A stretch of 64,000 nt of DNA from Catalinimonas sp038039535. Lineage in GTDB: Bacteria > Bacteroidota > Bacteroidia > Cytophagales > Cyclobacteriaceae. The notes under the pieces are model-generated. The model worked only from the letters and a program-made list of their open reading frames with translations. It did no database searches and was not told the DNA's origin. Numbering within the stretch: the stretch's first letter is position 1; the number at the start of each line of letters is the position of its first letter. Location: contig NZ_JBBPHP010000035.1 of the NCBI RefSeq assembly GCF_038039535.1, positions 1-64,000 on the forward strand. Direction: 5' to 3'. Shown one piece after another: positions 44,341 to 52,709 of the stretch. A program made the position numbers and the translations under genes.

Positions 44341-44593
44341 AGCCGATGATCGTTTCGCAGATCACTGCTTTTAGGTGATTGATTATTTGTTCCACCCCTA
44401 CCTTATCTTCTTACTCTATTATTCGCAGCTCGTATTCAAAAATCACAGAGCATAAATATTTTTTTTCAAAAACAGTGTATAAATGCATTTCTTAGCTGCC
44501 AAAGCCTTTTTTTTACACTGAATATCAGCAGAAAATATGTATCATTAAGTTTAGATGAATGTAAAATGATTGACAACCTAATTGTATTGAATT

Positions 44594-45457
44594 ATGCTTA
44601 AACGCTATTTATTGACACTGCTCATTCTATTTCCCACCCTACTACTTGCTCAAAGTGGTAAAGTATTTGACAACCTCAGTATGCAAAGTGAAATTCTGGG
44701 TGGCGAACGTAAATATGCCCTCTACCTTCCCCCCGATTATGATTCTTCCGAACGCTCTTACCCGGTGCTTTATCTCCTACACGGTGGCGGTGATGATCAG
44801 ACAGGATGGGTACAATTTGGTGAAGTGCTCCGTATTGCAGACAAAGCGATCAATGAAGGCACAGCAACACCTATGATTATCGTGATGCCTGACGCCGATA
44901 CCGGGCAAAGAGGTTATTTCAATAATTTGCAGGGTGACTGGCGTTATGAAGATTTCTTCTTTGAGGAGTTTATGCCTTATGTAGAAAGTACTTACCGCAT
45001 CAAGGGAGATAAGCGATATCGTGCGGTGGCCGGTCTTTCTATGGGCGGAGGCGGGTCCTTTATGTACGCTCTACACCATCCTGAACTCTTTTCATCTGCC
45101 TGTCCGCTCAGTGCCAGCACCGGCCCCCTGACAGTGGAAGATGTAGACCGCTATGCAGAAAGAATGGGGGCTACCAATGCAACTCAAGCTCAGAAGCAGC
45201 AATATTATGAAACGCACAGTGCCTTAGCCCTTGTGGAAAGCATGCCTGCCGAAGATATCAAATCGGTGCGCTGGTACATTGACTGCGGTGACAATGACTT
45301 TTTGTATGAAGGAAATTCATTGGTCCACATTGCCATGCGCAAGAAAGAGATTCCCCACGAATTCCGCATCAGGGATGGTGGGCATACCTGGACCTACTGG
45401 CGAGAAGCATTACCTACCGTACTCTCTTTTGTCTCAGATGCTTTTCACCAATACTAA
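44594..45457 (+). CDS. secreted esterase of the esterase D / feruloyl esterase-like fold
   Basis: An exported alpha/beta hydrolase (287 residues; signal peptide about 1-20). The oxyanion-side motif YPVLYLLHGGG and the nucleophile elbow GLSMGGGG with Ser149 are clear; the acid lies in DCGDNDFL and the His in GGHTWTYW. Related proteins release acetyl, feruloyl or siderophore esters; the natural substrate is unknown. Transcribed alone on the plus strand after about 250 bases without any clear promoter box. Confidence 0.88.
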   Translation: MLKRYLLTLLILFPTLLLAQSGKVFDNLSMQSEILGGERKYALYLPPDYDSSERSYPVLYLLHGGGDDQTGWVQFGEVLRIADKAINEGTATPMIIVMPDADTGQRGYFNNLQGDWRYEDFFFEEFMPYVESTYRIKGDKRYRAVAGLSMGGGGSFMYALHHPELFSSACPLSASTGPLTVEDVDRYAERMGATNATQAQKQQYYETHSALALVESMPAEDIKSVRWYIDCGDNDFLYEGNSLVHIAMRKKEIPHEFRIRDGGHTWTYWREALPTVLSFVSDAFHQY

Positions 45458-45462
45458 ACCTT

Positions 45463-45492
45463 TGAGCCTTGTTGTCAGATCAGCAAGGCTCA
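45463..45492. terminator. hairpin between convergent esterase and acetyltransferase genes
   Basis: Nine-bp perfect stem TGAGCCTTG (45463-45471)/CAAGGCTCA (45484-45492) with a 12-base loop, followed on the plus strand by ACTCCTTTGTTTTT. It overlaps the stop of the convergent gene. Confidence 0.65.
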
Positions 45493-45918
45493 CTCCTTTG
45501 TTTTTATCTCCATCAGTTTCTCAGGCTGCGCTATAGCCTTAAAGCCCACTTTTTCATATAAGCCATGCGCATCATCAGTACCAAGCCTCCAGATTTTGAT
45601 ATTTTGTAATCTTTCATCCTTCAAAATATGCTTCATGAGCTGTAAAGCCAGCCCCCGACCTCTGTATTCTGGTGCAATAACTACATCCAGCAGATACGCC
45701 ATGAACACATAATCTGTTAGCAAACGTGCATACCCCAACTGTTTACCTCCTTCATATATACCAAAGTTTAGTGAGTTTTCTGCAATTGTTTTCACTTCTT
45801 CTAAACTCCTGTCTTTAGCCCATCGGGTCTGTTTCAGGCAGCGATGAATAAAAGGTAAATCCAGCCTCTCTACATCACTGCTTACAAATACATTTTCTTT
45901 CATCTTGGTTTTCAACAA
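45490..45918 (-). CDS. GNAT-family N-acetyltransferase
   Basis: A 142-residue acyltransferase with the GNAT acetyl-CoA motif in VVIAPEYRGRGLALQLMKHI (V-x-P-x-Y-R-G-x-G-L) and a C-terminal WRLGTDDAHGLYEKVGF. Substrate is unknown; antibiotic, polyamine or protein N-acetylation are all possible. Its start codon lies about 200 bases before the divergent small basic protein gene. Confidence 0.88.
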   Translation of the reverse strand: MLKTKMKENVFVSSDVERLDLPFIHRCLKQTRWAKDRSLEEVKTIAENSLNFGIYEGGKQLGYARLLTDYVFMAYLLDVVIAPEYRGRGLALQLMKHILKDERLQNIKIWRLGTDDAHGLYEKVGFKAIAQPEKLMEIKTKE

Positions 45919-46069
45919 TGCTTTAGTGGTCTTCTGTTAAGTAAATTGGTTCGTGCAAAATGAATAAATATTGTAGCTTTTGCATATTTTATCTTAATAT
46001 CCTTAGCTTGCAGCTAACCTTAAAGTGGATAAGAGGGAACATTAGTGTCTTAGAATAGGTTAATATAAT

Positions 46070-46097
46070 GGCTCTGAAACGCCAGAGTCTTTTTTTT
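46070..46097 (+). promoter_or_regulatory. terminator-like hairpin in the leader of the small basic protein
   Basis: Stem GGCTCTG (46070-46076)/CAGAGTC (46083-46089) with a 6-base loop, followed by eight T (46090-46097) and then, 18 bases later, the ATG at 46116. No plus-strand gene ends just upstream, so this is not simply the end of a previous gene; it fits an attenuator or the end of a short leader RNA. Confidence 0.6.
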
Positions 46098-46115
46098 CAT
46101 TTAAATCATACATTT

Positions 46116-46355
46116 ATGGGAAGATCTCAGAACAGCTTCATGAAGAAACAACGCGAGAAGAAAAAGCAAAAGAAGAAAGAGGAAAAAATGCAGCGTAAGC
46201 AAGAGAGGCAGGAGAATTCAAGTGGAGGAGCTCTTGATGAGATGGTAGCCTATGTTGATGAATACGGAAATATTACTTCAACCCCTCCCGACGACGAAGA
46301 TCTTTCTGCTTCACAAAGGAAAAATCCTAATAGCAAAGACCCTTTAAAAGAATAG
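46116..46355 (+). CDS. small Bacteroidota-type basic protein often linked to cold-shock genes
   Basis: Seventy-nine residues: a strongly basic N-terminal half beginning MGRSQNSFMKKQREKKK, then an acidic C-terminal half with the conserved-looking GALDEMVAYVDEYGNI and TPPDDEDLS. I have seen this layout in short Bacteroidota proteins near cold-shock genes, so an RNA- or ribosome-related role is plausible but not shown. An ATG at 46068 would extend the protein through the hairpin, so 46116 is chosen. Confidence 0.75.
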   Translation: MGRSQNSFMKKQREKKKQKKKEEKMQRKQERQENSSGGALDEMVAYVDEYGNITSTPPDDEDLSASQRKNPNSKDPLKE

Positions 46356-46356
46356 T

Positions 46357-46830
46357 TTACTTAGCAGACTTACGATAATCTACGGGCTTCAATTGCCCTT
46401 CCTCGTCCCTGACGTGGGTTTCCATATTGGGAATGATGTCTGTGTTTTGCGCAGATGCCACAGACCATTGCTCACCTGAACGATGTAGTACAAATGTAAA
46501 AATATTGCGACGAACACCCGGATCAGATACTTTATCAGTGGGTGTTTGTCCGCTTAATCTCATCTTCGCCTGTACTACCGCGATACCCTCTGTCAAATAT
46601 CTTACCTTGGTTTGAATTAATTTCAAAGCTGACTCATTAAAAATGGTTCGCAGACCATAGTCATGAGCCTTCTCAATATCCTTGCGATTATGCCACCACA
46701 GGCCGGTCACATTGATAAACTCAGCATCTTCATCAAATATAGACGCTAGTTTTACAGCATCACGCTGGTTCCAGGCTTCTACGAAAATTTGCGGAATACT
46801 CTCCGGACTATCGGCTTTGCTATATTGCAT
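46357..46830 (-). CDS. NTF2-fold protein of the SgcJ/EcaC type
   Basis: A 157-residue protein of the SnoaL/NTF2-like superfamily, cytoplasmic. The opening IPQIFVEAWNQRDAVKLASIFDE and the FTFVLHRSGEQWSVASAQNT end are typical of the SgcJ/EcaC family. Members include ketosteroid-isomerase-like enzymes and calcium/calmodulin kinase association-like domains; a specific reaction cannot be assigned. It converges on the small basic gene with one base between and precedes no operon partner. Confidence 0.82.
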   Translation of the reverse strand: MQYSKADSPESIPQIFVEAWNQRDAVKLASIFDEDAEFINVTGLWWHNRKDIEKAHDYGLRTIFNESALKLIQTKVRYLTEGIAVVQAKMRLSGQTPTDKVSDPGVRRNIFTFVLHRSGEQWSVASAQNTDIIPNMETHVRDEEGQLKPVDYRKSAK

Positions 46831-46906
46831 AGATGTGTATTGAAATACAACTAATCAACAAACAGTAGTTACCTACTTGTCATTACTCATCAATCATTAT
46901 CCATTA

Positions 46907-48049
46907 TTATTTACCAACGTTCTCCCACCACCGGCTGTTTGGATAAGTTTCTTTTTCCAGCAGTATAGCCTCCCCAATGATAGGCGTGGCAATGGCTACC
47001 TTCATTTCCTGAGCTTTGGCAATCGCCCTATCTACCGGGTCAGTCCAGCTATGCAGCGCTAAGGTAAACGCTCCCCAATGGATAGGCATCATCAATTCTG
47101 TCTTCACATCAATGGCAGCCTGAACCGTTTGCTCGGGTAACATATGGATAGCTTCCCAACGGGGATCATACTGTCCACACTCCAGCATGGCAAAGTCAAA
47201 GGGGCCAAAGCGGTTTCCTATCTCTTTGAAGTGCGGACCGTAACCACTGTCTCCACTGAAAAACAGCTTTTGGCTTGGGGACTGTATCACCCACGAACTC
47301 CAGAGGGTTTGGTCACGGTCCAGTATACCTCTGCCGGAAAAGTGCCGTGCTGGCGCACATACAAAAGTAAACTCATCATCTGTCACTTTATCCCACCAGT
47401 TGAGTTCATGTACTTTTTCAGCCTCTACACCCCAGGCCCTAAGGTGCGCTCCTACGCCCAGGGGTACATAGAAATTGTCTACTTTATCTTTTAGTTTAAG
47501 GATTGAGCCATAGTCCAGATGGTCGTAGTGATCGTGGGAGATGAGTACTGCATCCAGATGGGGCAGCTTTTCAATGGCAATGGGCAGCGCTCCGTAGCGC
47601 TTACTACCGATCATGGGTAGTGGTGAGGGCGACTCGCCCATCATAGGGTCTATGAAGATGTTTTTGCCTTCCAGTTCTAAAAGTATAGCCGAATGTCCAA
47701 ACCAGGTAACCCGTGCCGGCTTATCGGGCTTAGGTACAATGTTTACAGAATCCAGGGATATCACCGGTAATTCTCCAGCAGGTTCGATATTAGGAGTGCC
47801 TTTGATATAGTCTAAGGTTAATCCTACATAATCCCCTGTTTTGATACCAAGCGTGGTAGGAATAAGGTTTATAAATTTGCCTCCCTCATAATGACCCGAT
47901 TGCAAGTAACGTTCCTTAAGTTGTGCATCGGCTTTACCTCCAAATACAGGGTTGAGGTATAAAAACAGCACACCACTAACCACCAGCAAAAAGATGCTGC
48001 CTAATACAATCCAAGCAATCATTTTTATCATCTTAATGAGAATACGCAT
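46907..48049 (-). CDS. membrane-anchored metallo-beta-lactamase-fold hydrolase
   Basis: A 380-residue protein of the UlaG / NAPE-phospholipase-like group. One N-terminal membrane helix (about 8-30), then the hydrolase: VTWFGHSAILLELEGKNIF (His in WFGHSA), the HxHxDH site ISHDHYDHLDYGS, a GDSGYGPHF motif and the MPIHWGAF C-terminal His. Such enzymes cleave phospholipid or phosphodiester substrates; the anchor suggests action in the envelope. Substrate unknown. Confidence 0.84.
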   Translation of the reverse strand: MRILIKMIKMIAWIVLGSIFLLVVSGVLFLYLNPVFGGKADAQLKERYLQSGHYEGGKFINLIPTTLGIKTGDYVGLTLDYIKGTPNIEPAGELPVISLDSVNIVPKPDKPARVTWFGHSAILLELEGKNIFIDPMMGESPSPLPMIGSKRYGALPIAIEKLPHLDAVLISHDHYDHLDYGSILKLKDKVDNFYVPLGVGAHLRAWGVEAEKVHELNWWDKVTDDEFTFVCAPARHFSGRGILDRDQTLWSSWVIQSPSQKLFFSGDSGYGPHFKEIGNRFGPFDFAMLECGQYDPRWEAIHMLPEQTVQAAIDVKTELMMPIHWGAFTLALHSWTDPVDRAIAKAQEMKVAIATPIIGEAILLEKETYPNSRWWENVGK

Positions 48050-48213
48050 ACTATTTACAATATGACGCTCCCATAAGTGCTCAGGGATCTATAAGCTTAG
48101 GGCGTCTGAAATAGTATGTCGCAGCTAAGTCTGCGGATATTGTATGGGGCAACTATAATATTGAAAAGTAAAGGATATGATTAAATGAATGACGCTATCA
48201 AAGTATGCCTAGC

Positions 48214-48765
48214 TTACTTTACAATTACATAGCCAAAACTTAAAGACAAGGCAGGCTGTCCCGCTACTCCATCTTCTTCAATGGCTAAGCCATAACCTAC
48301 TGCAAAATCAAATTTGAAGCGATTACCTATGCTTCTCCGAATACCCCATTCGGGAATAAATGTAGCACGGGTGATGATCTCTCTGCCATTGTTACGGTCA
48401 TTCGTAATTTCTATCAATTTTGGAAAGAAAGTAGTGGCAATGGTTAGATAATTGGCACTGTTATTCATTGTCCTTTTACCTTTGCTAACCCGCTTATTGA
48501 AATTGTAGTAGAACCTCGGCTCTACGCTAATGGATGGGACAAATAAATAGTTAAACTCTCCTCCTCCCCCATATAAACCGCCATCAAAACCTAAGTTAGC
48601 GTTGAGGGTAAACTGTTCACCTATCTGTCTTTCGTGATTGATCCAGGCACCCAGGAAGCCAACATCTACCGAAGTCAGGTGCTTTTCAAGTGACTCAGTA
48701 CTGCTTTGCGCAAACAGTATTTGAGAAAATAACAAAGTAAAGGTCAGAATACTTAATCTTTTCAT
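48214..48765 (-). CDS. exported beta-barrel protein, unknown function
   Basis: A 183-residue protein: signal peptide (about 1-19, ending AQ), then strands with alternating polarity (FTLNANLGFDGGLYGGGGEF, SISVEPRFYYNF, ATTFFPKLIEI, FKFDFAVGYGL) and an aromatic near-terminus FGYVIVK. Consistent with a small outer-membrane barrel. I do not recognise the family beyond that. Confidence 0.72.
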   Translation of the reverse strand: MKRLSILTFTLLFSQILFAQSSTESLEKHLTSVDVGFLGAWINHERQIGEQFTLNANLGFDGGLYGGGGEFNYLFVPSISVEPRFYYNFNKRVSKGKRTMNNSANYLTIATTFFPKLIEITNDRNNGREIITRATFIPEWGIRRSIGNRFKFDFAVGYGLAIEEDGVAGQPALSLSFGYVIVK

Positions 48766-49353
48766 GTAGGGAGCAATAGGTATTGATATTATATGATTTA
48801 TTAGTTAGCAATATAGATTTATTTGTGCATTTCACATAATTTATTTACATTTTTCACAACCACCCTCCTACTCCACACAAAAGAAATTGCCTGCTTCATA
48901 CTTCAGGTCATCCGATAGTGAGGGTGATGTCCTAATTTTTACCTTTTCAGTCAGCTCACTTTCCCATTATCTTTCTCATAATACAAGCTGCTATATCCTA
49001 TAATACACTGATAGCTAAGACTTTATCCAGACCATTTGGAAGGTCAAACGAGCACTTATCACAGATTTCATTACACTCATTGCTTTGCGTATCTTTTTCA
49101 CTGTTTTAGTCAGACACCATTAATATCAATGTGCTTAATAAGATATTAAACAGCTAGTATTGACCTCAAAACTACAAACATTACTGCGTGAATCTCACAG
49201 ATATATTCTTCTCTTTGCTTAATATTTTATCTATACTGAGGGTTACGCTTAAGTAAATCTTACAGGCAGGCATCTATAGGCCTATCAAATTGTCTCTAAA
49301 ATTGCAAGGGTGAGTCTATAGTAAAATTATGTTCCACCCTTATCCCAATTTGT
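48766..49353 (+). other. 588-base gap without a recognised gene
   Basis: No convincing open frame on either strand, no RNA gene and no exact promoter box were found. A ten-base palindrome ATAGGCCTAT (49276-49285) lies about 70 bases before the HU-like gene and could be an operator, but such a short palindrome can occur by chance. Base composition is not strikingly different from the flanks. Confidence 0.45.
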
Positions 49354-50052
49354 ATGGTGAAATACAGTTTGTTTGATAATCCCGTTACCCCGGACCCGGA
49401 TGATTGCAAGGCAATTGTGCAGGATGCCGAAAAGATAGGGATTGACGATTTGATTGATGATGTTACCACCGAAGGTTCTATACTGAAGAGAACCGAGTGT
49501 GTAGCAGTAGTTCATGCCATCTTTATGGCATTAGGAAAACAGCTGAAGCAGGGCAAAGGCTTTACTTCGGATTACCTGGTACTGAGTCATAGCATTAAAG
49601 GTGTGTTTGACAACCAGGAGGATAGCTTTGACCCTAAGCGTCACCAGATATGTGTGAATGTACGTTTGGGTAGCGCACTGCGTCAGATGAGCGAAGGTGT
49701 AGAAGTATTGAAGGTGAAGAGTACTGTGCCGGTTCCGGTACTGGACAAGGTGTATGACCACTGGACACAGACAGAGAACGATCAGCTTACCCCTCGCAGT
49801 TCGGTAGACCTCTACGGTGAAAACCTGAAGATCGGAGATATGAATAATCCCGAGCAGGGCATATTCCTGATTGACAGCAAGGGTGAGGAAGTAAAAGTTG
49901 ACCGCATTACGCTCAACCAGCCCAAGAAGCTGGTATTCAGTGTACCGGAAACCCTTAAGAAAGGCAACTACAGCCTGGAAATCCGTACTATCTTCCGTAA
50001 GACAAAGAATGTGCGTAACGGTAGATTGAATGAGGTGTTGGTAGTCGCATAA
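49354..50052 (+). CDS. HU-like DNA-binding protein with Ig-like C-terminal domain (DUF4469 type)
   Basis: A 232-residue nucleoid-type protein. The N-terminal half (about 1-115; MVKYSLFDNPVTPDPDDCKA, then DVTTEGSILKRTECVAVVHA) belongs to the Bacteroidota HU-like family, and the C-terminal half (about 135-232) is an Ig-like beta sandwich, ending in FRKTKNVRNGRLNEVLVV. Relatives in Bacteroides and Cytophagales occur as several copies; their role in DNA architecture is inferred from the HU fold. Flanked by long gaps on both sides, with a strong terminator after it. Confidence 0.83.
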   Translation: MVKYSLFDNPVTPDPDDCKAIVQDAEKIGIDDLIDDVTTEGSILKRTECVAVVHAIFMALGKQLKQGKGFTSDYLVLSHSIKGVFDNQEDSFDPKRHQICVNVRLGSALRQMSEGVEVLKVKSTVPVPVLDKVYDHWTQTENDQLTPRSSVDLYGENLKIGDMNNPEQGIFLIDSKGEEVKVDRITLNQPKKLVFSVPETLKKGNYSLEIRTIFRKTKNVRNGRLNEVLVVA

Positions 50053-50114
50053 TTAATCCTGACAAGTCGTTGGTTTATTCCTGAAATAAATTCAGGATAG
50101 ATCCTATAGTTTAC

Positions 50115-50142
50115 AGCCCTGCCATGATGGTGGGGCTTTTTT
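50115..50142 (+). terminator. terminator of the HU-like gene
   Basis: A nine-bp stem AGCCCTGCC/GGTGGGGCT (50115-50123/50129-50137, two wobble pairs), 5-base loop, then six T. A second short hairpin TCCTGAA/TTCAGGA (50079-50097) lies just before it. Confidence 0.8.
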
Positions 50143-50160
50143 ATTTGGATTGCTTCTATT

Positions 50161-50177
50161 TTCCAGGGACCCTGGAA
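50161..50177. repeat. 8-bp palindrome with one-base centre
   Basis: TTCCAGGG-A-CCCTGGAA, flanked by CTATT and TAG that continue the symmetry loosely. It is one of several inverted repeats in the 358-base gap after the HU-like gene (others at 50079-50097, 50204-50213 and 50295-50332). A protein-binding site or part of a mobile palindrome are both possible. Confidence 0.5.
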
Positions 50178-50294
50178 TAGTAAGGTCTGGGTCATTGGTA
50201 TAGCCAAGCTTGGGCAGCTGATGTAGGTATAGCAGGCATATAGCCTTTAGAATCCCTGATCAACACAACCCACAAAACTAACTTGTACTAATCT

Positions 50295-50332
50295 CTGGAG
50301 TGCGTTTGTAACGCTTTACAAACGCGCTCCAG
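50295..50332. repeat. 17-bp hairpin, REP-like palindrome
   Basis: CTGGAGTGCGTTTGTAA (50295-50311) pairs with 50316-50332 with only one G-T pair, around a 4-base CGCT loop. No T run follows on either strand, so it is not a terminator. The size and tight loop are those of REP/RAYT-mobilised palindromes. The CTGGAG end recurs at 50346-50351. No second full copy was noticed in this window. Between the terminator at 50142 and the beta-lactamase gene nothing else is seen. Confidence 0.6.
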
Positions 50333-50410
50333 GATTGGCTGGAAGCTGGAGAATAGCCATTTATAATGAATCATCCCTAGTTTGATTGATCCAATGCCTA
50401 TCCCTGCATA

Positions 50411-51787
50411 TCACCGGAGTTTTGTCCAGGTGTAGGTCTCTCCCTGAGTACCACTTAGCCCAGTGATGGTTCCTTCATTATCCCTCAAAAATGTGATTGC
50501 TATATCAGCTTTGACTGATTTGAAGTGATCACCCTCTACCTTTACGATTTCTACTCCTGTGCCAGGGGCCTGCGGAAAGTCCAGTATCATCAGGTCCTCT
50601 ACCAGCTTTATTTCTATCAGTTTTGCCTCTCCACCCTGTAACTGGTAAGTGCCCAGGTATTCTTTTTGGGCTTCATAATTCAGAGCAGACCTACCCAAAA
50701 TACTGATCGGTTCGCCCATCACTATGCTGGCCAGATAATTGGCTACTTCTTCGGTTCTTTCATAAACTTTATTTGCCAGCACGCAAACGTATATATCTTC
50801 CTCAGGGATATACAGCCCGCTACTGGTAAAGCCATGTATCAATCCGCCATGTTCTATTATCTTTCTCCCCAGTAGCTCTTTAATGAAAAATCCATATCCG
50901 TAACCCGTACCCGCTCCATTCAGCGTAGTCTTTTCAGTGGTCAGTTGCCTGACAATATCCTCTGATAGGAGGCTTTTATCTTTCAAAGCTTCGTTCCAGA
51001 GGAAGAGATCATCTACTGTTGATACGATTCCTCCCGCGGCATATACGATTGAACCCACGATCTCAGGAGAAGGCTCCAGGGCTCCTTCATTAGTCCTGTA
51101 CCCTTCCGCGATACGTTTTTTCTTAAAGTCATCCTTATACCATAAACTTGTGGAGTTCATGCCCAGAGGCATGAACAGGTTATTGTCAAAATACTCTTCC
51201 AGGGATAGACCGGATGCTTTCTCAATCACTACGCCCAGGAGAGGATAATTGGAATTACTGTACTGAAACTGCGTGCCCGGCTGAAACAATAGCGGTTTAT
51301 CGGCATAATACGCTATCAATTGCTGAGGCGTATGCTCCTGAGAAAGCAGCTCTAATTCACTTTCATCCACATCAAAAAACTCAGGGATACCGGAGGTCTG
51401 GGATAGTAAATGCGCTATGGTGATCTCATATTCCTTCTTACGATAGTATTCCACATACTTTTGAATCTTGTCATCCAGGGACACTTTATTTTGCTCCACC
51501 AGTTGCAGCACCGCGGCAGAGGTAAACTGCTTGGTCATTGAGCCTAGCTGAAAGATCATGTCTGTCTGAAGCGGCTTCTTTTTCCTGAGGTTAGCCAGTC
51601 CAAAAGCTTTCCTGTAAATAATTTCTCCATCTTTGGCAATCAGCACCACCGCTCCCGGTTGGTTCTCAGGATATTCTTCATGCAGGAAGGCGTCAATGAT
51701 TTGAAATTCTTCCTGATAGGTTTGAGCCGTAGCCTTCCAGGCGACTATGTATGTGCTGAAAATGAGTAAATGTAATAATGCTTTCAT
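50411..51787 (-). CDS. serine hydrolase of the beta-lactamase / PBP class C family
   Basis: A 458-residue exported hydrolase (signal peptide about 1-21). The SxxK site is SMTK (Ser83, Lys86), the second motif YSN at 176-178 and the third EHGGLIHGF near 313. A lipocalin-like C-terminal domain of about 110 residues follows. In Bacteroidota these proteins are more often peptidases or esterases than true beta-lactamases; resistance cannot be inferred. Confidence 0.88.
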   Translation of the reverse strand: MKALLHLLIFSTYIVAWKATAQTYQEEFQIIDAFLHEEYPENQPGAVVLIAKDGEIIYRKAFGLANLRKKKPLQTDMIFQLGSMTKQFTSAAVLQLVEQNKVSLDDKIQKYVEYYRKKEYEITIAHLLSQTSGIPEFFDVDESELELLSQEHTPQQLIAYYADKPLLFQPGTQFQYSNSNYPLLGVVIEKASGLSLEEYFDNNLFMPLGMNSTSLWYKDDFKKKRIAEGYRTNEGALEPSPEIVGSIVYAAGGIVSTVDDLFLWNEALKDKSLLSEDIVRQLTTEKTTLNGAGTGYGYGFFIKELLGRKIIEHGGLIHGFTSSGLYIPEEDIYVCVLANKVYERTEEVANYLASIVMGEPISILGRSALNYEAQKEYLGTYQLQGGEAKLIEIKLVEDLMILDFPQAPGTGVEIVKVEGDHFKSVKADIAITFLRDNEGTITGLSGTQGETYTWTKLR

Positions 51788-51858
51788 CTTTTCTTGTTGG
51801 TAAAACTAAATTATCGCCTGGCTAAGTTTCTGACATGAGCAGGTTTAATAAGAGGTAA

Positions 51859-52524
51859 TCATTGATCTCTGACATCATGCTTTAAGTAGCGTTGATCTAT
51901 TTTCTCTTCACATGCCGGACAAAAATCTATAGTGGTTTTGGCAAAATGAAAGCCGTTCCGCATCAAACAGGTTTCACTTACTTCGCAATGTTCTAAATCT
52001 AAAACATGCGCAATTTCATGTTTGACCACCTTGGATAAGTTCACCGTAAACTCATCCCTATTAGCGGACTCCTGTTTAAGTTTATGGGTAGAAATAGTAG
52101 CTACGCTTGCATCAGAATCTGCCAGCCCCCTTATGGTCATGCCGGGCCGGTACTGCTTACCAATCGTCAGGGCACTGTCGGTGATGCCGATGATCAAATC
52201 ATACTTAGCATCTCCCAGGCTTAGCAGTTCAGTATTTGTAGCATGTGCATTGATCACCATCATGGACATTTGTTGATCACCATAGTTTTTTCTAGTAAGT
52301 AGCGCAGTGTCTAAAGCTATTGTTTCAGAGGGTATATGAACATCAGCATTGTAATAAGCTATCACTGCTTCTTCTGCGATTTGTAAGTGCGAGAGTTCCA
52401 CTTCACCAATAGGAATCAGGGCCATTTGCAGTTCCTGCGCTTCCGCCTTAGTAATGAAGAAGCTTAAGAGAAAAGGAATGAATATTGGGTAGCCCATCTT
52501 TGTCAAAGGCATAGAAGCTTGCAA
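51859..52524 (-). CDS. exported archaemetzincin-like metalloprotease
   Basis: A 221-residue metzincin-clan protease. Zinc ligands HEIAHVLDLEH (His169, Glu170, His173, His179) and the archaemetzincin cysteines Cys180, Cys186, Met188, Cys202 and Cys205 are visible. Differences from the consensus: the usual Gly after the zinc helix is Asp176, the second cysteine is one residue further, and the last pair is closer. A hydrophobic N-terminus (about 11-29, ending AEAQ) indicates export, while described archaemetzincins are cytosolic. Three Met (1, 5, 10) precede the signal core; Met10 is an equally good start. Confidence 0.82.
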   Translation of the reverse strand: MQASMPLTKMGYPIFIPFLLSFFITKAEAQELQMALIPIGEVELSHLQIAEEAVIAYYNADVHIPSETIALDTALLTRKNYGDQQMSMMVINAHATNTELLSLGDAKYDLIIGITDSALTIGKQYRPGMTIRGLADSDASVATISTHKLKQESANRDEFTVNLSKVVKHEIAHVLDLEHCEVSETCLMRNGFHFAKTTIDFCPACEEKIDQRYLKHDVRDQ

Positions 52525-52539
52525 GCCAGTCAGGATGCG

Positions 52540-52566
52540 GTATATATGTTGTGAACAACAATATAC
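52540..52566. repeat. hairpin in the gap before the archaemetzincin gene
   Basis: GTATATATGTTG (52540-52551) pairs with CAACAATATAC (52556-52566) with one bulged base around TGAA. It lies 16 bases before the archaemetzincin start (minus strand) and could shape its leader or start the transcript; no T run, so not a terminator. Confidence 0.4.
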
Positions 52567-52709
52567 AGAATCCGTGAGATATACACATGATAAGCAGGAA
52601 AGTTATCACTGGCAGGGCTTTTCATTCTTGCTATTGGTAGGTTAGAGATTGCAATGACTTTTGCCGAGACATCAGATCAGAGCCAAACCTACTTAGGCAA
52701 TAAAGTTAA

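Noticed and set aside
46068..46115. Upstream ATG adding 16 residues to the small basic protein
   Set aside because: The extra part would translate the stem and T run of the hairpin, and the conserved-type start MGRSQ lies at 46116.
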